A DNA stretch of 64,000 nt from UBA6136 sp044350805 (GCA_044350805.1 JBILGU010000007.1:62001-126000), one strand, 5' to 3'. Positions 8,866 through 17,001 are shown, counted from the stretch's first letter. Translations and numbers: made by a program. The notes: generated by a model not told the origin, from the sequence alone.

Positions 8866-9175
8866 ATTCGGCCTCGCATTGAATTTTGTAGGACTTGTCT
8901 TTTCCGCAGCCACTGATCCTAATCATGTAGTTGGTCCATACCGGCCCCATGGGGGCCCCTTCGGCATTCCTCGCGGAGAGTTCTTCCGTCTTGACATCGG
9001 CACAGCCGAGGTCTTTTTGTCCTGTCTTTTGCGCCAAAGATTCTGCTGAACTGAGGTCGTGGCTCAAGAAACGCTTGTCGAGTGAGGCGTCATGTTGAAC
9101 AGCGGCGCAGGCGCTCAGAAGCAAGGGTAGACCCAAGACCAGGAGATTTCGTAGCTGATTTAAACCAGTGAGCAT
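8843..9175 (-). CDS. small lipoprotein of unknown function
   Basis: A 110-residue protein with a signal sequence of lipoprotein type: hydrophobic residues 9-20 and lipobox LLSAC with Cys23. The mature part is polar and has four cysteines (near GCADV, SGCG, IQCEAEYAC), suggesting disulfide bonds in the periplasm. No family recognised. It lies between the DUF2490 gene upstream and another small lipoprotein downstream on the same strand. Confidence 0.6.
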   Translation of the reverse strand: MLTGLNQLRNLLVLGLPLLLSACAAVQHDASLDKRFLSHDLSSAESLAQKTGQKDLGCADVKTEELSARNAEGAPMGPVWTNYMIRISGCGKDKSYKIQCEAEYACFVAK

Positions 9176-9207
9176 AAAAGATCCTCGATGGGGTTCATTG
9201 AAGGGGC

Positions 9208-10026
9208 TTACCAGCCGATGAAAAACGAGGCAGAAACAGTATTCAGACTGTTGTAGGAGCTATAGGGGAGCTCAGGTTTGGATTTGTTGCTCAACAAGTT
9301 CATGTATCCGAACTCCAAGCGTGCATTTTCGTTGACGATCCAGCTGATCCCCGCAAAAGCCCGGTTTTGGTTGAAGCCTGAGTAGCCGCCATTCGGATTA
9401 TTGGCGACATTGTTGAGATTGAAGAAAAACTCATCCCAAAGGACCAACCCCAGCCGAGGCTCGAATTCAAAGGGATGAAGCAGCTTGATCAAAGTCCGAG
9501 GCCGGATCCCCGGGGCATCCCCCCGAGCGAAGCGCATCTCGAGCATTTCGCGGAGCGTCACGGTGCCAATCTTGGTGGGGAAAATGTACCGAAATGCCGG
9601 CCAAACCGACTGATCGCCCACATAATCCTGGCCGTAATTTTCAGTCGGAAGATAGGTGTAGCCCGCCCAGACGGTCAGACGGTCCGTGACGGCGTAACCC
9701 ATGGCGGTGCGAATCATTCCTTGGTAGAAGTTCATGTTCTCCATGGGGTTGGAGTTATTGAATCGGGCTTGCGATTCAAGCCAAATGCGAACCGTGCTCA
9801 GGCGCTCATCGAGGTTGGCGAGGCTCCCTTCAGCAACCGCCTGAGTCCAGAATCCGGCTGACTGTTTGATGCCCTCAGGGGGTGGGGCTGCATGGGATGG
9901 CGCGGTCATGGCCAAAAAGAGAAGGCCAGGGAGGATCCTTCCAAGCCCCCGGTGCGCTCTCGATGGCGGCGCCAGAGTGATCCCTTCAGCGTCTTGATGC
10001 CCTTCGGTATCGGCAATTACCCTCAT
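9208..10026 (-). CDS. DUF2490 outer-membrane beta-barrel protein
   Basis: The frame is open to 10203, but the first 59 residues of that frame have no signal-like features. From the ATG at 10026 the protein (272 residues) has a signal peptide ending near APSHAA and then the DUF2490 pattern: FWTQAV, RIWLESQARF and alternating aromatic strands, ending in FFIGW. A terminal aromatic residue is usual for barrels inserted by the BAM complex. The ATG at 10059 is an alternative start. Function of DUF2490 is unknown. A DUF4239 gene lies divergently about 115 bases away. Confidence 0.7.
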   Translation of the reverse strand: MRVIADTEGHQDAEGITLAPPSRAHRGLGRILPGLLFLAMTAPSHAAPPPEGIKQSAGFWTQAVAEGSLANLDERLSTVRIWLESQARFNNSNPMENMNFYQGMIRTAMGYAVTDRLTVWAGYTYLPTENYGQDYVGDQSVWPAFRYIFPTKIGTVTLREMLEMRFARGDAPGIRPRTLIKLLHPFEFEPRLGLVLWDEFFFNLNNVANNPNGGYSGFNQNRAFAGISWIVNENARLEFGYMNLLSNKSKPELPYSSYNSLNTVSASFFIGW

Positions 10027-10140
10027 ATCGGGCAAACTAGGGGGCAAAGGGAGAGGCATGCGCTCTGAAGGCCATAGAGCTCTTCCCGAGGGCCCCGAAT
10101 CCCGGCCGAACGTTTGCCGCAGCATGCTGAGATAAAAATA

Positions 10141-10943
10141 ATGAGTGAAGTCACGAACAGCCTGAATTTGGTCGATCATATTGTCACGGACTACAGCACC
10201 CATGTCATCGTGGCCTCGATCATTTTGTCATGCCTTGGTCAGATGCCTTTCGAAAATTGATAGGCCCGGAACGGCTCACGGCATGTCATGAGGTGGGCGG
10301 CTATTACTTTTCGGTGGTGGGCACGTTTTACGCCGTTCTTGTCGGTCTGATCATTTTTGATGCGCAGGCCCGTTTTGACGATGCCAAAACGGATGTCGAA
10401 AGCGAGTCAAGCGCTCTTTTTATGATTCATCTGCATGCGGCCCGGTTGCCACAACCTCAGGGCGCTGAAATTCAACCCCTCATTAAAACTTACGCCAATC
10501 GAGTCATCGAGACGGAGTGGGAGACGATGAAGCGGGGGCACCGTGATGACGTCGCCCGGGGCATTTTGATCGACGTTAGTAAAAAGCTGGATGCCATTGA
10601 GCCTCAGACGCAGGGGCAGGAGACGGTTTATGACAAGGTCCAGGATGAACTGACCATGGCCTGGACCATGCGGCGACAGCGGATCACCCTTGTGGAATAC
10701 CATTTGCCGGATCTGGAGTGGGAGGTCCTTCTGATCGGGGGCTTGGTGACGGTCGTCTTTAGTTACTTTTTCGTGCTGGAAAGCCTGTGGATGCAGGCGG
10801 CCATGACCGCTTTGATGTCCCTGGTCATCGCCTTCAATATCTACGTCGTGGTTGAGCTCTCAAATCCCTATCTGGGTCGAGTGGTGGTCTCTAAAAAACC
10901 GTTTCAGGTCATCACCACGCAAATCACCAACGAAACCCATTAA
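10141..10943 (+). pseudogene. DUF4239-type membrane protein, split by a frameshift (copy 1)
   Basis: The first frame from ATG 10141 encodes 39 residues including a membrane segment (HVIVASIILSCLG) and stops at 10260. The rest is in another frame: the open frame from 10230 (237 residues) carries the second membrane segment (YFSVVGTFYAVLVGLIIF), a cytoplasmic or periplasmic loop, and two C-terminal membrane segments. The body aligns with copy 2 (14571-15385), for instance in VG..Y..L.GL and the EW.T.K.G / AWPAHKHG positions. Joining the parts needs a -1 shift (one base missing) near 10245-10255. No classical slippery heptamer is seen. If the second part is translated alone from 10230, it lacks membrane segment 1. 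Function of the family is unknown. Confidence 0.6.
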
Positions 10944-10947
10944 GGCC

Positions 10948-10972
10948 GTTGCCGCCGAGAGCCAGCGGCAAC
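10948..10972. other. stem-loop after the DUF4239 gene
   Basis: A perfect 8-bp stem (GTTGCCGC / GCGGCAAC) with a 9-base loop lies four bases after the stop codon. It could slow transcription, but there is no T-run after it, so it is not a standard Rho-independent terminator. Confidence 0.4.
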
Positions 10973-11032
10973 GCAGCCCCTAAGTCACTGTCTATCGGAA
11001 GGTGGCGCTGACCGTCTTAGCTGCATTAGTCA

Positions 11033-12327
11033 GATGTCTCGCGAGAAACCTTGTCCTCTAGGACAGGAGGGGATAGCGAATTCTCCAAAAGGGAGAGGGC
11101 TTGCTAAGGAAAGATAGCATGCGCTATATTTTCCTCCATGCAAACGCGAAAACGCGCCTACAAATATCGGTTTTACCCCACACCCGAGCAGGAGGTTCTC
11201 CTGGCTCAGACCTTTGGCTGCGTGCGCAAAGTCTATAACCTGATTCTGGAATGGCGAAGCCTGGCCTATCAGGAAAGACAGGAGAAGATTAATTACCTCA
11301 AGGCCAGCGCCCGGCTGACGGAAATCAAACGACTTCCGGAATTTGCCTACCTCAATGAGGTCTCCTCGGTGCCTTTGCAGCAATCTCTTCGCCATCAGCA
11401 AAGGGCCTTGATCAATTTCTGGGAGGGACGGGCAAAGTACCCGACCTTCAAGAACAAACGCGGCCGCCAGTCGGCGGAATTGACCCAACGGGCTTTCAGC
11501 TATCGGGAAGGAAAGCTCTATATCGCAAAGAGTCAGGATCCTTTGGATGTTCGTTGGTCGCGGGAGCTTCCCTCGGCGCCCAGTACCCTGACTCTGACGA
11601 AGGATTCGGCGGGACGATACTTCGTTTCGTGCCTGTGCGAATTCACCCCGACGGTGCTGAGTGTCACGCCAAATACCCTTGGCATTGATCTGGGCATCAA
11701 GGACCTGTTCGTGACCGACAGAGGAGAAAAAACCGGCAATCCACGGCATACGGCTAAATATGCGGCTCAGCTGGCCCGATACCAGCGTCGGTTGGCTCGT
11801 AAAGTCTTCGGTTCGAAGAACCGGGCCAAGGCCAAATGCAAAGTGGCGCGTATTCACGCCAAGATCTCCGATGGCCGGATGGACAACCTCCATAAATTGT
11901 CCCGTAGATTGATTAACGAGAACCAAGTGATCTGCGTCGAATCCCTCAAGGTCAAGAACCTAATCCGCAACCCCCAGCTCAGCAAGTACATTGCCGATGC
12001 AGGATGGGGACATTTCTTGAGAATGCTGGAATATAAAGCCGATTGGGCCGGGCGAAGCGTTGTCGCTATCGACACCTTTTTTCCCAGTTCTAAGCGTTGT
12101 TTCTGTTGCGGATACATCAATGATGCGCTGACGTTGAATGATCGGGAGTGGACCTGTCCTTCCTGTTCGAACCTTTTGGATCGAGACATCAACGCGGCGC
12201 GTAACATCAAAGCCGCAGGACTTGCGGTGTTAGCTTGTGGAGAGAGTGTCAGTCTGGTGTCGCCAAACGGCATCAGCGGTTCTCGATGAATCAAGAATCT
12301 CCTTCCTTCAGGAAGGGGAGTAGGTCA
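11033..12327 (+). mobile_element. IS200/IS605-superfamily element with tnpB only (IS1341 type)
   Basis: The element contains tnpB and no tnpA. The left end starts GATGTCTCGCG and has an imperfect hairpin at 11049-11067 (CCTTGTCCT / AGGACAGG). The right end has a hairpin at 12299-12320 (CTCCTTCC TTCA GGAAG...GGAG) and finishes GTAGGTCA. GTCA also precedes the left end, so the boundary is ambiguous by four bases, as expected for this superfamily. Removing 11033-12327 rejoins a host reading frame exactly, which confirms the ends. It is about 1.3 kb with no target duplication. Without tnpA it would need a helper transposase to move. Confidence 0.85.
11138..12289 (+). CDS. tnpB: TnpB, RNA-guided nuclease / accessory protein of IS605-type element
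   Basis: A 383-residue protein with the TnpB layout: N-terminal RAYKYRFYPTPEQ segment, then the split RuvC domain with the three catalytic acids, Asp184 (GIDLGIKDL), Glu268 (CVESLKVKNL) and Asp350 (DRDINAARNI). A zinc ribbon is formed by Cys321/Cys324 and Cys340/Cys343. Known TnpB proteins use a right-end-derived omega RNA to cut DNA next to a short motif, which favours retention of the element. All key residues are present and the length is normal, so it is probably active. Confidence 0.93.
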   Translation: MQTRKRAYKYRFYPTPEQEVLLAQTFGCVRKVYNLILEWRSLAYQERQEKINYLKASARLTEIKRLPEFAYLNEVSSVPLQQSLRHQQRALINFWEGRAKYPTFKNKRGRQSAELTQRAFSYREGKLYIAKSQDPLDVRWSRELPSAPSTLTLTKDSAGRYFVSCLCEFTPTVLSVTPNTLGIDLGIKDLFVTDRGEKTGNPRHTAKYAAQLARYQRRLARKVFGSKNRAKAKCKVARIHAKISDGRMDNLHKLSRRLINENQVICVESLKVKNLIRNPQLSKYIADAGWGHFLRMLEYKADWAGRSVVAIDTFFPSSKRCFCCGYINDALTLNDREWTCPSCSNLLDRDINAARNIKAAGLAVLACGESVSLVSPNGISGSR

Positions 12328-12345
12328 AGGTGACGTTACAGCTTG
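12180..12345 (+). ncRNA. probable omega RNA of the TnpB element
   Basis: In this superfamily the guide RNA is made from the 3' end of tnpB and the right end of the element; its 3' guide is the host sequence just beyond the element. Here the scaffold would end with the hairpin at 12299-12320 and the guide would begin at 12328 (AGGTGACGTTACAG). The 5' boundary is a guess. The call rests on family knowledge and the visible right-end hairpin, not on a folded model. Confidence 0.4.
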
Positions 12346-12400
12346 CTGTTCCGGCACAGGCCCCGCTACCTATAGTAAAAGTGAACATCAATGGGTCGAT

Positions 12401-12734
12401 AGGATTTGTGCTTTTGCGATCAGTGATTTTGCTGATGCTCTTTATTTTTGAGGCCTGCAATCCTAGGAGCATGAAATGGCTCACGCAGGCACGCACTCGC
12501 TCTTGGGGCCCGATACCTTTCGGATCGACCCATCCACTGAGCGTGGCAAGGATCACTCAGGCCCTTCGAGTCGGGTGAAGTGCGGCCATCTTTTTTCTGA
12601 ATTATTGCGGTAGATATCACGAGCATTCATGCGATGGTCTGTAAGATTTTGAAGCCCCATCGCTCAGATACATTCGTCTTGGGTGAACACCGTTTTGAGT
12701 CTGCCACCCCAAGCTCATTCTCATTTGAGGTCAG
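12401..12734. other. gene-free stretch upstream of the histidine kinase
   Basis: About 330 bases without a convincing gene. The minus-strand frame that crosses it into the TnpB right end is a chimera. The promoter of the kinase-regulator pair is probably here, but no strong -35/-10 pair stands out. Confidence 0.4.
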
Positions 12735-13766
12735 GTGAAACGATCCGCCAGTCATTATTTTGAATTGACACAGCAACCGATGTCCTCAATGACTCGGCAT
12801 GTCTTTTTACCTGCAATCGCTGTTGTCCTGTGTTTTTTGATCAGGGAGTCATTCACTGTTTCGGCGATGGGGATTCAGCAGCAATTTCCTTTCGGTGTTG
12901 CGGTGGTTTTGGTCGGTTTCTTTCTGGGTTTTAGATCCGGATTGATGATGCTTTTGATGACTGGCTTGAGCATTTACTTTTGGGGAACGCATCCGGGCCC
13001 AGAATATCCCCTGGCGCTCCCTCTTAATGTCGTTTTGGCCATCCCGGCCCTGGCGGTCAGTGCCTCGATTCGTCGGCTCTTGAATGAGCAACGAGAGATG
13101 CGGGAAATGCAGGCTGATTTCATCGCGATCCTTGCCCATGAGGTCAGAACGCCGCTCTCCACCATCAAAATGGCGGGCGAGAACCTTCAGGAACATCAAT
13201 ATGATGAGTTTTCATCGAAGCGGGGAAACCATTTGATCCTGGCAGCCGAGCGCATCGAGGATGTGGTCTCAAGGTGCATGGACGTGGATCTCTTGGAGCT
13301 GAGGAAGCTCAGGCCAAAATTCGAGGCGATCGATCTCAGGGCCTTTTTTCAGGATCGCATCGATCTTTCCGTGGATCCGGATCGGATTGCCCTCGATTGC
13401 CAGATCTCAGGATCCATCCTGTCTGACCCTTTCTTATATGGAACGGTCATTAGTAACCTTCTGGAGAACGCCCTCAAGTACTCTTTGAGTGGCAGCCAGG
13501 TGAGTCTGATGGTCCGTGAGCAATTCAAGCGAGGCTCGAGGGGCGTCAAGTTTCGCTGCGAAAATTTTATAAATCCTGACATGGCCCCGGATCCCAGAAA
13601 ACTGTTCAGAAAGTACTATCGTGCTGAAAGCATGAGTTTTCTGCCGGGGATGGGTCTTGGGCTTTGGTTCTCAGCGCGGATCATTCAAGCCTTGTCCGGG
13701 TCGATCGGATCGGAAGTCACGTCAACGAAGGTTGCATTCTGGGTCTGGGTGCCATGCAAACCGTAA
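12735..13766 (+). CDS. membrane sensor histidine kinase
   Basis: A 343-residue protein. Four hydrophobic segments (about residues 20-110) resemble the DUF4118/KdpD-type membrane module, with almost no periplasmic loop. The HisKA motif HEVRTPL has the phospho-acceptor His135; the ATPase domain has the N-box NLLENALKYS (Asn245) and the G-box PGMGLGLWFS near residue 307. It would phosphorylate the response regulator encoded next, whose start overlaps the kinase end by 13 bases. With no clear extracellular sensor domain, it may sense membrane state. The first ATG after the gene-free region is 12780 (MSSM); 12735 is a GTG. Confidence 0.85.
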   Translation: MKRSASHYFELTQQPMSSMTRHVFLPAIAVVLCFLIRESFTVSAMGIQQQFPFGVAVVLVGFFLGFRSGLMMLLMTGLSIYFWGTHPGPEYPLALPLNVVLAIPALAVSASIRRLLNEQREMREMQADFIAILAHEVRTPLSTIKMAGENLQEHQYDEFSSKRGNHLILAAERIEDVVSRCMDVDLLELRKLRPKFEAIDLRAFFQDRIDLSVDPDRIALDCQISGSILSDPFLYGTVISNLLENALKYSLSGSQVSLMVREQFKRGSRGVKFRCENFINPDMAPDPRKLFRKYYRAESMSFLPGMGLGLWFSARIIQALSGSIGSEVTSTKVAFWVWVPCKP

Positions 13767-14474
13767 GATCGAATGCCAGGATCAAGGTTGTCGTGGTCGA
13801 AGACGATCTTGCGCATCAGGAAGAGCTTTTGATTCGCCTTCGGGATGAGGGTTATGACGCCTTGGGGGCCGATTGCGGGGAGAGTCTGGACGAGCTTGCA
13901 AAGGAGGGGATGCCGGATCTACTCATCATCGATCTCAACCTTCCGCAAGAAGACGGTTTGAGTATCGCAAGCCGATATCGCCATTTTAGCCCGGATGTTC
14001 TGATCATCCTTTTGACGGGACGGGACGGGACGGGTCAGGCCTGGCGATAAGGTCATGGGTTATGAAGCCGGTGCCGATCTCTATCTGACAAAGCCGCTTC
14101 GTTCTCGGGAGTTATTGGCAGCAATAAAATCATTAACCCGGCGTCTGAGGGTCAAGGCCATACAGCATGACCATTGGTCCTTGGATCTTCAATCGGGTGT
14201 TCTTGAGTCACCCAGCCAGCAGTTTTTCAGCCTCGGAGAGGTTGCGGTTCAGATCATGGAAGCATTTGCGCAGGCGCCCGATCAGAAACTCTCAACGGTG
14301 AAGCTCCTTGAGCTTCTGGGGCTGCCGTCCGACAATGCAGGGCGCCGAGCTCTGGCTGTCGTTTTGACCCGTATCCGCTCAAAACTAAGACCTTCGCTGG
14401 GGAATCGGCCTCTGATCAAATCGATCAGGTTGGAGGGCTACAAACTCTGTATCCCCTTACGGGTCCTTCGCTAA
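13754..14474 (+). pseudogene. OmpR-type response regulator, frameshifted at an ACGGG repeat
   Basis: The receiver domain starts at ATG 13754 with the acidic Glu16-Asp17-Asp18 cluster and phospho-acceptor Asp60 (IIDLNLP). The frame stops at 14050 after LLTGRDGTGQAWR. The next frame continues with RPGDKVMGYEAGADLYLTKPL, the expected end of a receiver domain with the conserved lysine, then a winged-helix DNA-binding domain to 14474. The break lies in four tandem ACGGG units (14015-14034). With two units the text reads LTGRVRPGDKV, giving exactly the family spacing, and with five units the frame is also open. The gene is therefore OFF as sequenced, unless the repeat count is wrong. Confidence 0.8.
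14015..14034 (+). repeat. (ACGGG)4 tandem repeat inside the response regulator
   Basis: Four perfect pentanucleotide units in the loop after the receiver's fourth strand. Changes by one unit move the reading frame by five bases; copy numbers 2, 5, 8 keep the downstream domain in frame, and 4 does not. Such repeats can mutate by slipped-strand mispairing. Confidence 0.9.
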
Positions 14475-14571
14475 GCGCGGAAAACCTGCGAGCAAAAGCC
14501 CCAAGTAAACTAAAGGGGCGTCGTTCCCGGTCAAAGGGAGCGGTGAGACCCAATCGCCAAGCGAAGGACCC
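14461..14571. repeat. 12-bp inverted repeat between convergent genes
   Basis: GGGTCCTTCGCT at 14461-14472 (over the response-regulator stop) is the exact reverse complement of 14560-14571 (at the end of DUF4239 copy 2). Between them a shorter GCCCC / GGGGC pairing is possible. It may be a bidirectional termination structure, but no T-run is present. Confidence 0.5.
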
Positions 14572-15385
14572 TATTCGAAAGCCTTAGGGTGCGCGTCAAT
14601 CTCTGCCATGGCATCGAGCGCTTTCTTATAGGGTTCAGCGGATACCGTTATTTCGCCTCGCATGGGGTTATCAAGTACCGCGATCAGGGTGATCATGCCC
14701 GCGAGAAAGAGCACATAAAACCCCGTCATCAGAAGATGGGTTTTGAGCGAAGGGATGTGAAAGAAAAAGGTAATTGGAATCGTCAGGAGCGCGCCGCTAA
14801 TAATCACATACCAGAGCGCTTTTGGGATAGCGACGTCTATCCCATTCACCCGCATTCTTCTTGCTTTGACCATGTCGGAAAATGCACTCACTGCCTCAGC
14901 GTAGCTTGCAGGTTGATTTTTTGCCTTGAACTCATAGGCCGCCATCAGGTGGTGAAGATCGGTGATCAAGTTAATGCTGGTCGGTGAAGACTTGCCGTGT
15001 TTGTGCGCGGGCCAGGCCACCTCGATGATGTCTTTTGTGTAGGTCTTGATGCTTTCCTGAATGGCTTTATGTGAGGGATCCCTCAAAACATTCACGCAAC
15101 GATAGAGCTGAATGATGGAGGATGCTTCCTCATCCACAAGGTCATTCAACTTGTCGTAGTTTTGCCAGGCGGCGACAGCCACCAAACCCAGAAGAAGGCC
15201 ATAGAGCTGCCTACCGCACCAAAGATTGCGCTCACGGCTTGATCGGCTTCAAATGACCTGTGGAAATGCTTTGTAATGATTCCGCGCGTCGCAACCAGGG
15301 CCGTCAGGGAAATCAACAAGAAAACCGCCTTCATTCCGAGAGCAAGTTCGATGCTCGGGATATCGTAAATCCAATAAAGACTCAT
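14571..15385 (-). pseudogene. DUF4239-type membrane protein, split by a frameshift (copy 2)
   Basis: The 5' part (from ATG 15385 or 15388) encodes membrane segment 1 and reads ...AIFGAVGSSMAFFW before going out of phase. The other frame reads YGLLLGLVAVAAWQNYDKLNDLVDEEAS..., the expected continuation in DUF4239 proteins, and runs to 14571 with two C-terminal membrane segments. One extra base near 15203-15208 (AGC-CTC-TAT instead of AGC-TCT-AT) would restore GAVGSLYGLLLG. The second part alone could start at GTG 15185. It is convergent with the response regulator. Function of the family is unknown. Confidence 0.75.
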
Positions 15386-15388
15386 CAA

Positions 15389-15758
15389 CTACCTCAGGTG
15401 CTTTTATCTTGGATCTGGGTGAAATCAGATCCTGCTTGATCTTTGTGCGCCTGTTTTCGCTGTGACACCCGTTAGGTCCCTGAGGGTGGTTCGAGCGAGG
15501 GGGACGCTTTTTTTCCTGAAATTATAGCTGTGCTCAGATGTTGTGACCTGATTGAAGCGCTATGAGCGAAGTGCATCTCGATTTTTGGTTTGGTGAGCGG
15601 CGAGCTTTTGAGCCTCTTGGAAGAGGTAAGCCCCCGTCTTGCGCCACTTTAAGCTCACCTCGGAGTACTAAAAAAGCGTGGCATCACCTGAAAAGTCTTC
15701 GATAGTGCGCTGATTCGACTCGAAATGAAGTCTTGGTGATAGGAAAAACACAAATCTC
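15389..15758. other. gene-free stretch between DUF4239 copy 2 and the outer-membrane protein
   Basis: About 370 bases between divergent genes. No open frame with protein-like content was found. It should hold both promoters, but I do not see a clear sigma-70 pair. Confidence 0.4.
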
Positions 15759-16760
15759 GTGGGCATTCACTCTCTGTCAGGGCATCTGCTTGTAGCGCAT
15801 CAAAAATTGGGGTCAATCACTGTCGCTGGACTGCTTGCGAGCCTTTTATGGGGTTCTGCAAATGCCGGGAATCAAGTGCCATCCTCCGGCAACCTGCTCT
15901 ACGATATTCAAAATCCCTTTGCATACATTCCAAGGGTCCAAATCGAAAATCATTTTGATGGTGGCGAGGGCCGATTTAACGCATCCACCTATCGACTCAG
16001 GATGCGTCCGATTATTCCCGTGGATTTTAATGATGACTGGGGGCTAAGAACCCGGAGCACGATCAACATGACCTATCAAACTGCCCCCAATCCTTTAGCG
16101 GCCGGGCAGTTGGGGTTCGGTGATATGGACTTGGAGTTTTACCTTATTCCAAGGCGCTCTCTTGCCAAAGACATGCTGCTGGTCGGTTTTGGTCCATCGG
16201 TCCATATCCCCACGGCTACAAAAAGCCTGATTGGCATTCACCAATGGGGTGTCGGGGCTTCCGCGGCTGTGATCTGGCAACCGGCGAGCATCTATGCCCT
16301 CAAGGGCTGGACCTTTGCCTTCAATGCCAATCAGACCTTTGGCTTTGCCCCTGAAGTGCAAGCCCAATCGCAAAACCTGGTGTCGTTTCAGCCTAATGTG
16401 ACCTATACAACCGAGAGCGAGATTTCTTTCGGGATGTTCTCAGAAACGTATTACAACTGGACGAGAAACCAGTGGACAGTCCCCGTGAATGCGGGGGTGA
16501 GTTTCCTTTTAAAGCCCGGCGGACAGAATCTCGTAGTGACGCTGATCGGAAGATACTTTGCGGAGAGAGCTGCCTATGATCCCCAGTGGGGGAGACTCAG
16601 CTCAATTTCAACTTTCTTTTTCCTGAGGGTCCTTGATCGGGCGGGTAAGCCTGTTCCGGCAATTGTTGGGGCTATCGTTCAGTGCCCTTTTCGGCCACTT
16701 GACCGAAGGAGAGGCCATCAGTCGGTTACAGCATCCTCATACTCCCCGCAGATGGGCTGA
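15759..16760 (+). CDS. outer-membrane beta-barrel protein with frameshifted C-terminus
   Basis: A 333-residue frame with a GTG start, a signal peptide (AGLLASLLWGSANAG) and alternating amphipathic strands, as in the putative phenol-degradation/MetA-type barrel proteins. The barrel similarity ends at YDPQWG. After the G-run at 16588-16592 the frame runs on for about 55 residues that do not look like a barrel and overlap an antisense gene. One more G would give a short strand ending NFNFLFPEGP with a stop at 16634-16636; one G fewer gives another short end (stop at 16624-16626). A terminal aromatic strand is needed for BAM insertion, so the current frame is probably defective. Confidence 0.6.
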   Translation: MGIHSLSGHLLVAHQKLGSITVAGLLASLLWGSANAGNQVPSSGNLLYDIQNPFAYIPRVQIENHFDGGEGRFNASTYRLRMRPIIPVDFNDDWGLRTRSTINMTYQTAPNPLAAGQLGFGDMDLEFYLIPRRSLAKDMLLVGFGPSVHIPTATKSLIGIHQWGVGASAAVIWQPASIYALKGWTFAFNANQTFGFAPEVQAQSQNLVSFQPNVTYTTESEISFGMFSETYYNWTRNQWTVPVNAGVSFLLKPGGQNLVVTLIGRYFAERAAYDPQWGRLSSISTFFFLRVLDRAGKPVPAIVGAIVQCPFRPLDRRRGHQSVTASSYSPQMG

Positions 16761-16924
16761 TCCCTCTCGATTTCAGCCACTTGAACCCTGTAGTTCGGCA
16801 AATTCTTTTCGCTGACATGGGTCACTATGCCCATCGCCTTGGAGATGGCCTCATCTGGATCCGATGCAAGAACGCGCAACGAGTAAATGTCGTCACCTTT
16901 GAGGCAGACTTCATACAGTGGCAT
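16718..16924 (-). CDS. small protein, paralog A of a four-member family
   Basis: A 68-residue protein starting MPLYEV with a GGAGGG ribosome site 4 bases before the ATG at 16924. Residues 1-31 align without gaps with paralogs B, C and D: aromatic at 4, acidic at 5, Lys9, Arg17-Val18, Ala20, Ala26. A is the most divergent member (IYSLRVLA instead of VSxxYRVIA) and is longer at the C-terminus. Pattern suggests two strands, a helix and a third strand. Function is unknown; the layout is reminiscent of DpnD/PcfM-like small proteins. Confidence 0.65.
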   Translation of the reverse strand: MPLYEVCLKGDDIYSLRVLASDPDEAISKAMGIVTHVSEKNLPNYRVQVAEIERDQPICGEYEDAVTD

Positions 16925-17001
16925 ACACCCTCCATCATCCATCGCTTTGACATGGGTTGATGCTATGCCTGTCTTCAGAATTGAGTATTCGTAAGATTGT
17001 G

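Larger units (their letters stand above)
10992..12400 (-). pseudogene. remnant of a secreted repeat-protein gene, interrupted by the TnpB element
   Basis: Read on the minus strand, bases 12400-12328 encode ...GSGACAGTASCNVTLT, and after removal of 11033-12327 the frame continues as NAAKTVSATFR followed by a stop at 10992-10994. The joined text resembles the GACSGTGTCTVTMNAAKSVTATF-type ending found in large bacterial secreted proteins with InlB-like repeats. Upstream of about 12400 the similarity is lost, so only the 3' tip of such a gene remains. It serves mainly to fix the ends of the inserted element. Confidence 0.6.

Noticed and set aside
10230..10943. DUF4239 copy 1 as an intact gene starting at 10230
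   Set aside because: This start drops the first membrane segment, which is present just upstream in another frame and overlaps it. A frameshifted gene explains the data better.
10948..10972. Rho-independent terminator
   Set aside because: The stem is perfect but no T-run follows; kept only as a stem-loop.
12308..12556. Minus-strand frame of 82 codons ending TYSPS, as a gene
   Set aside because: Its last codons come from the right end of the TnpB element, and its first half has no protein-like features. It is a chimera of element end and gene remnant.
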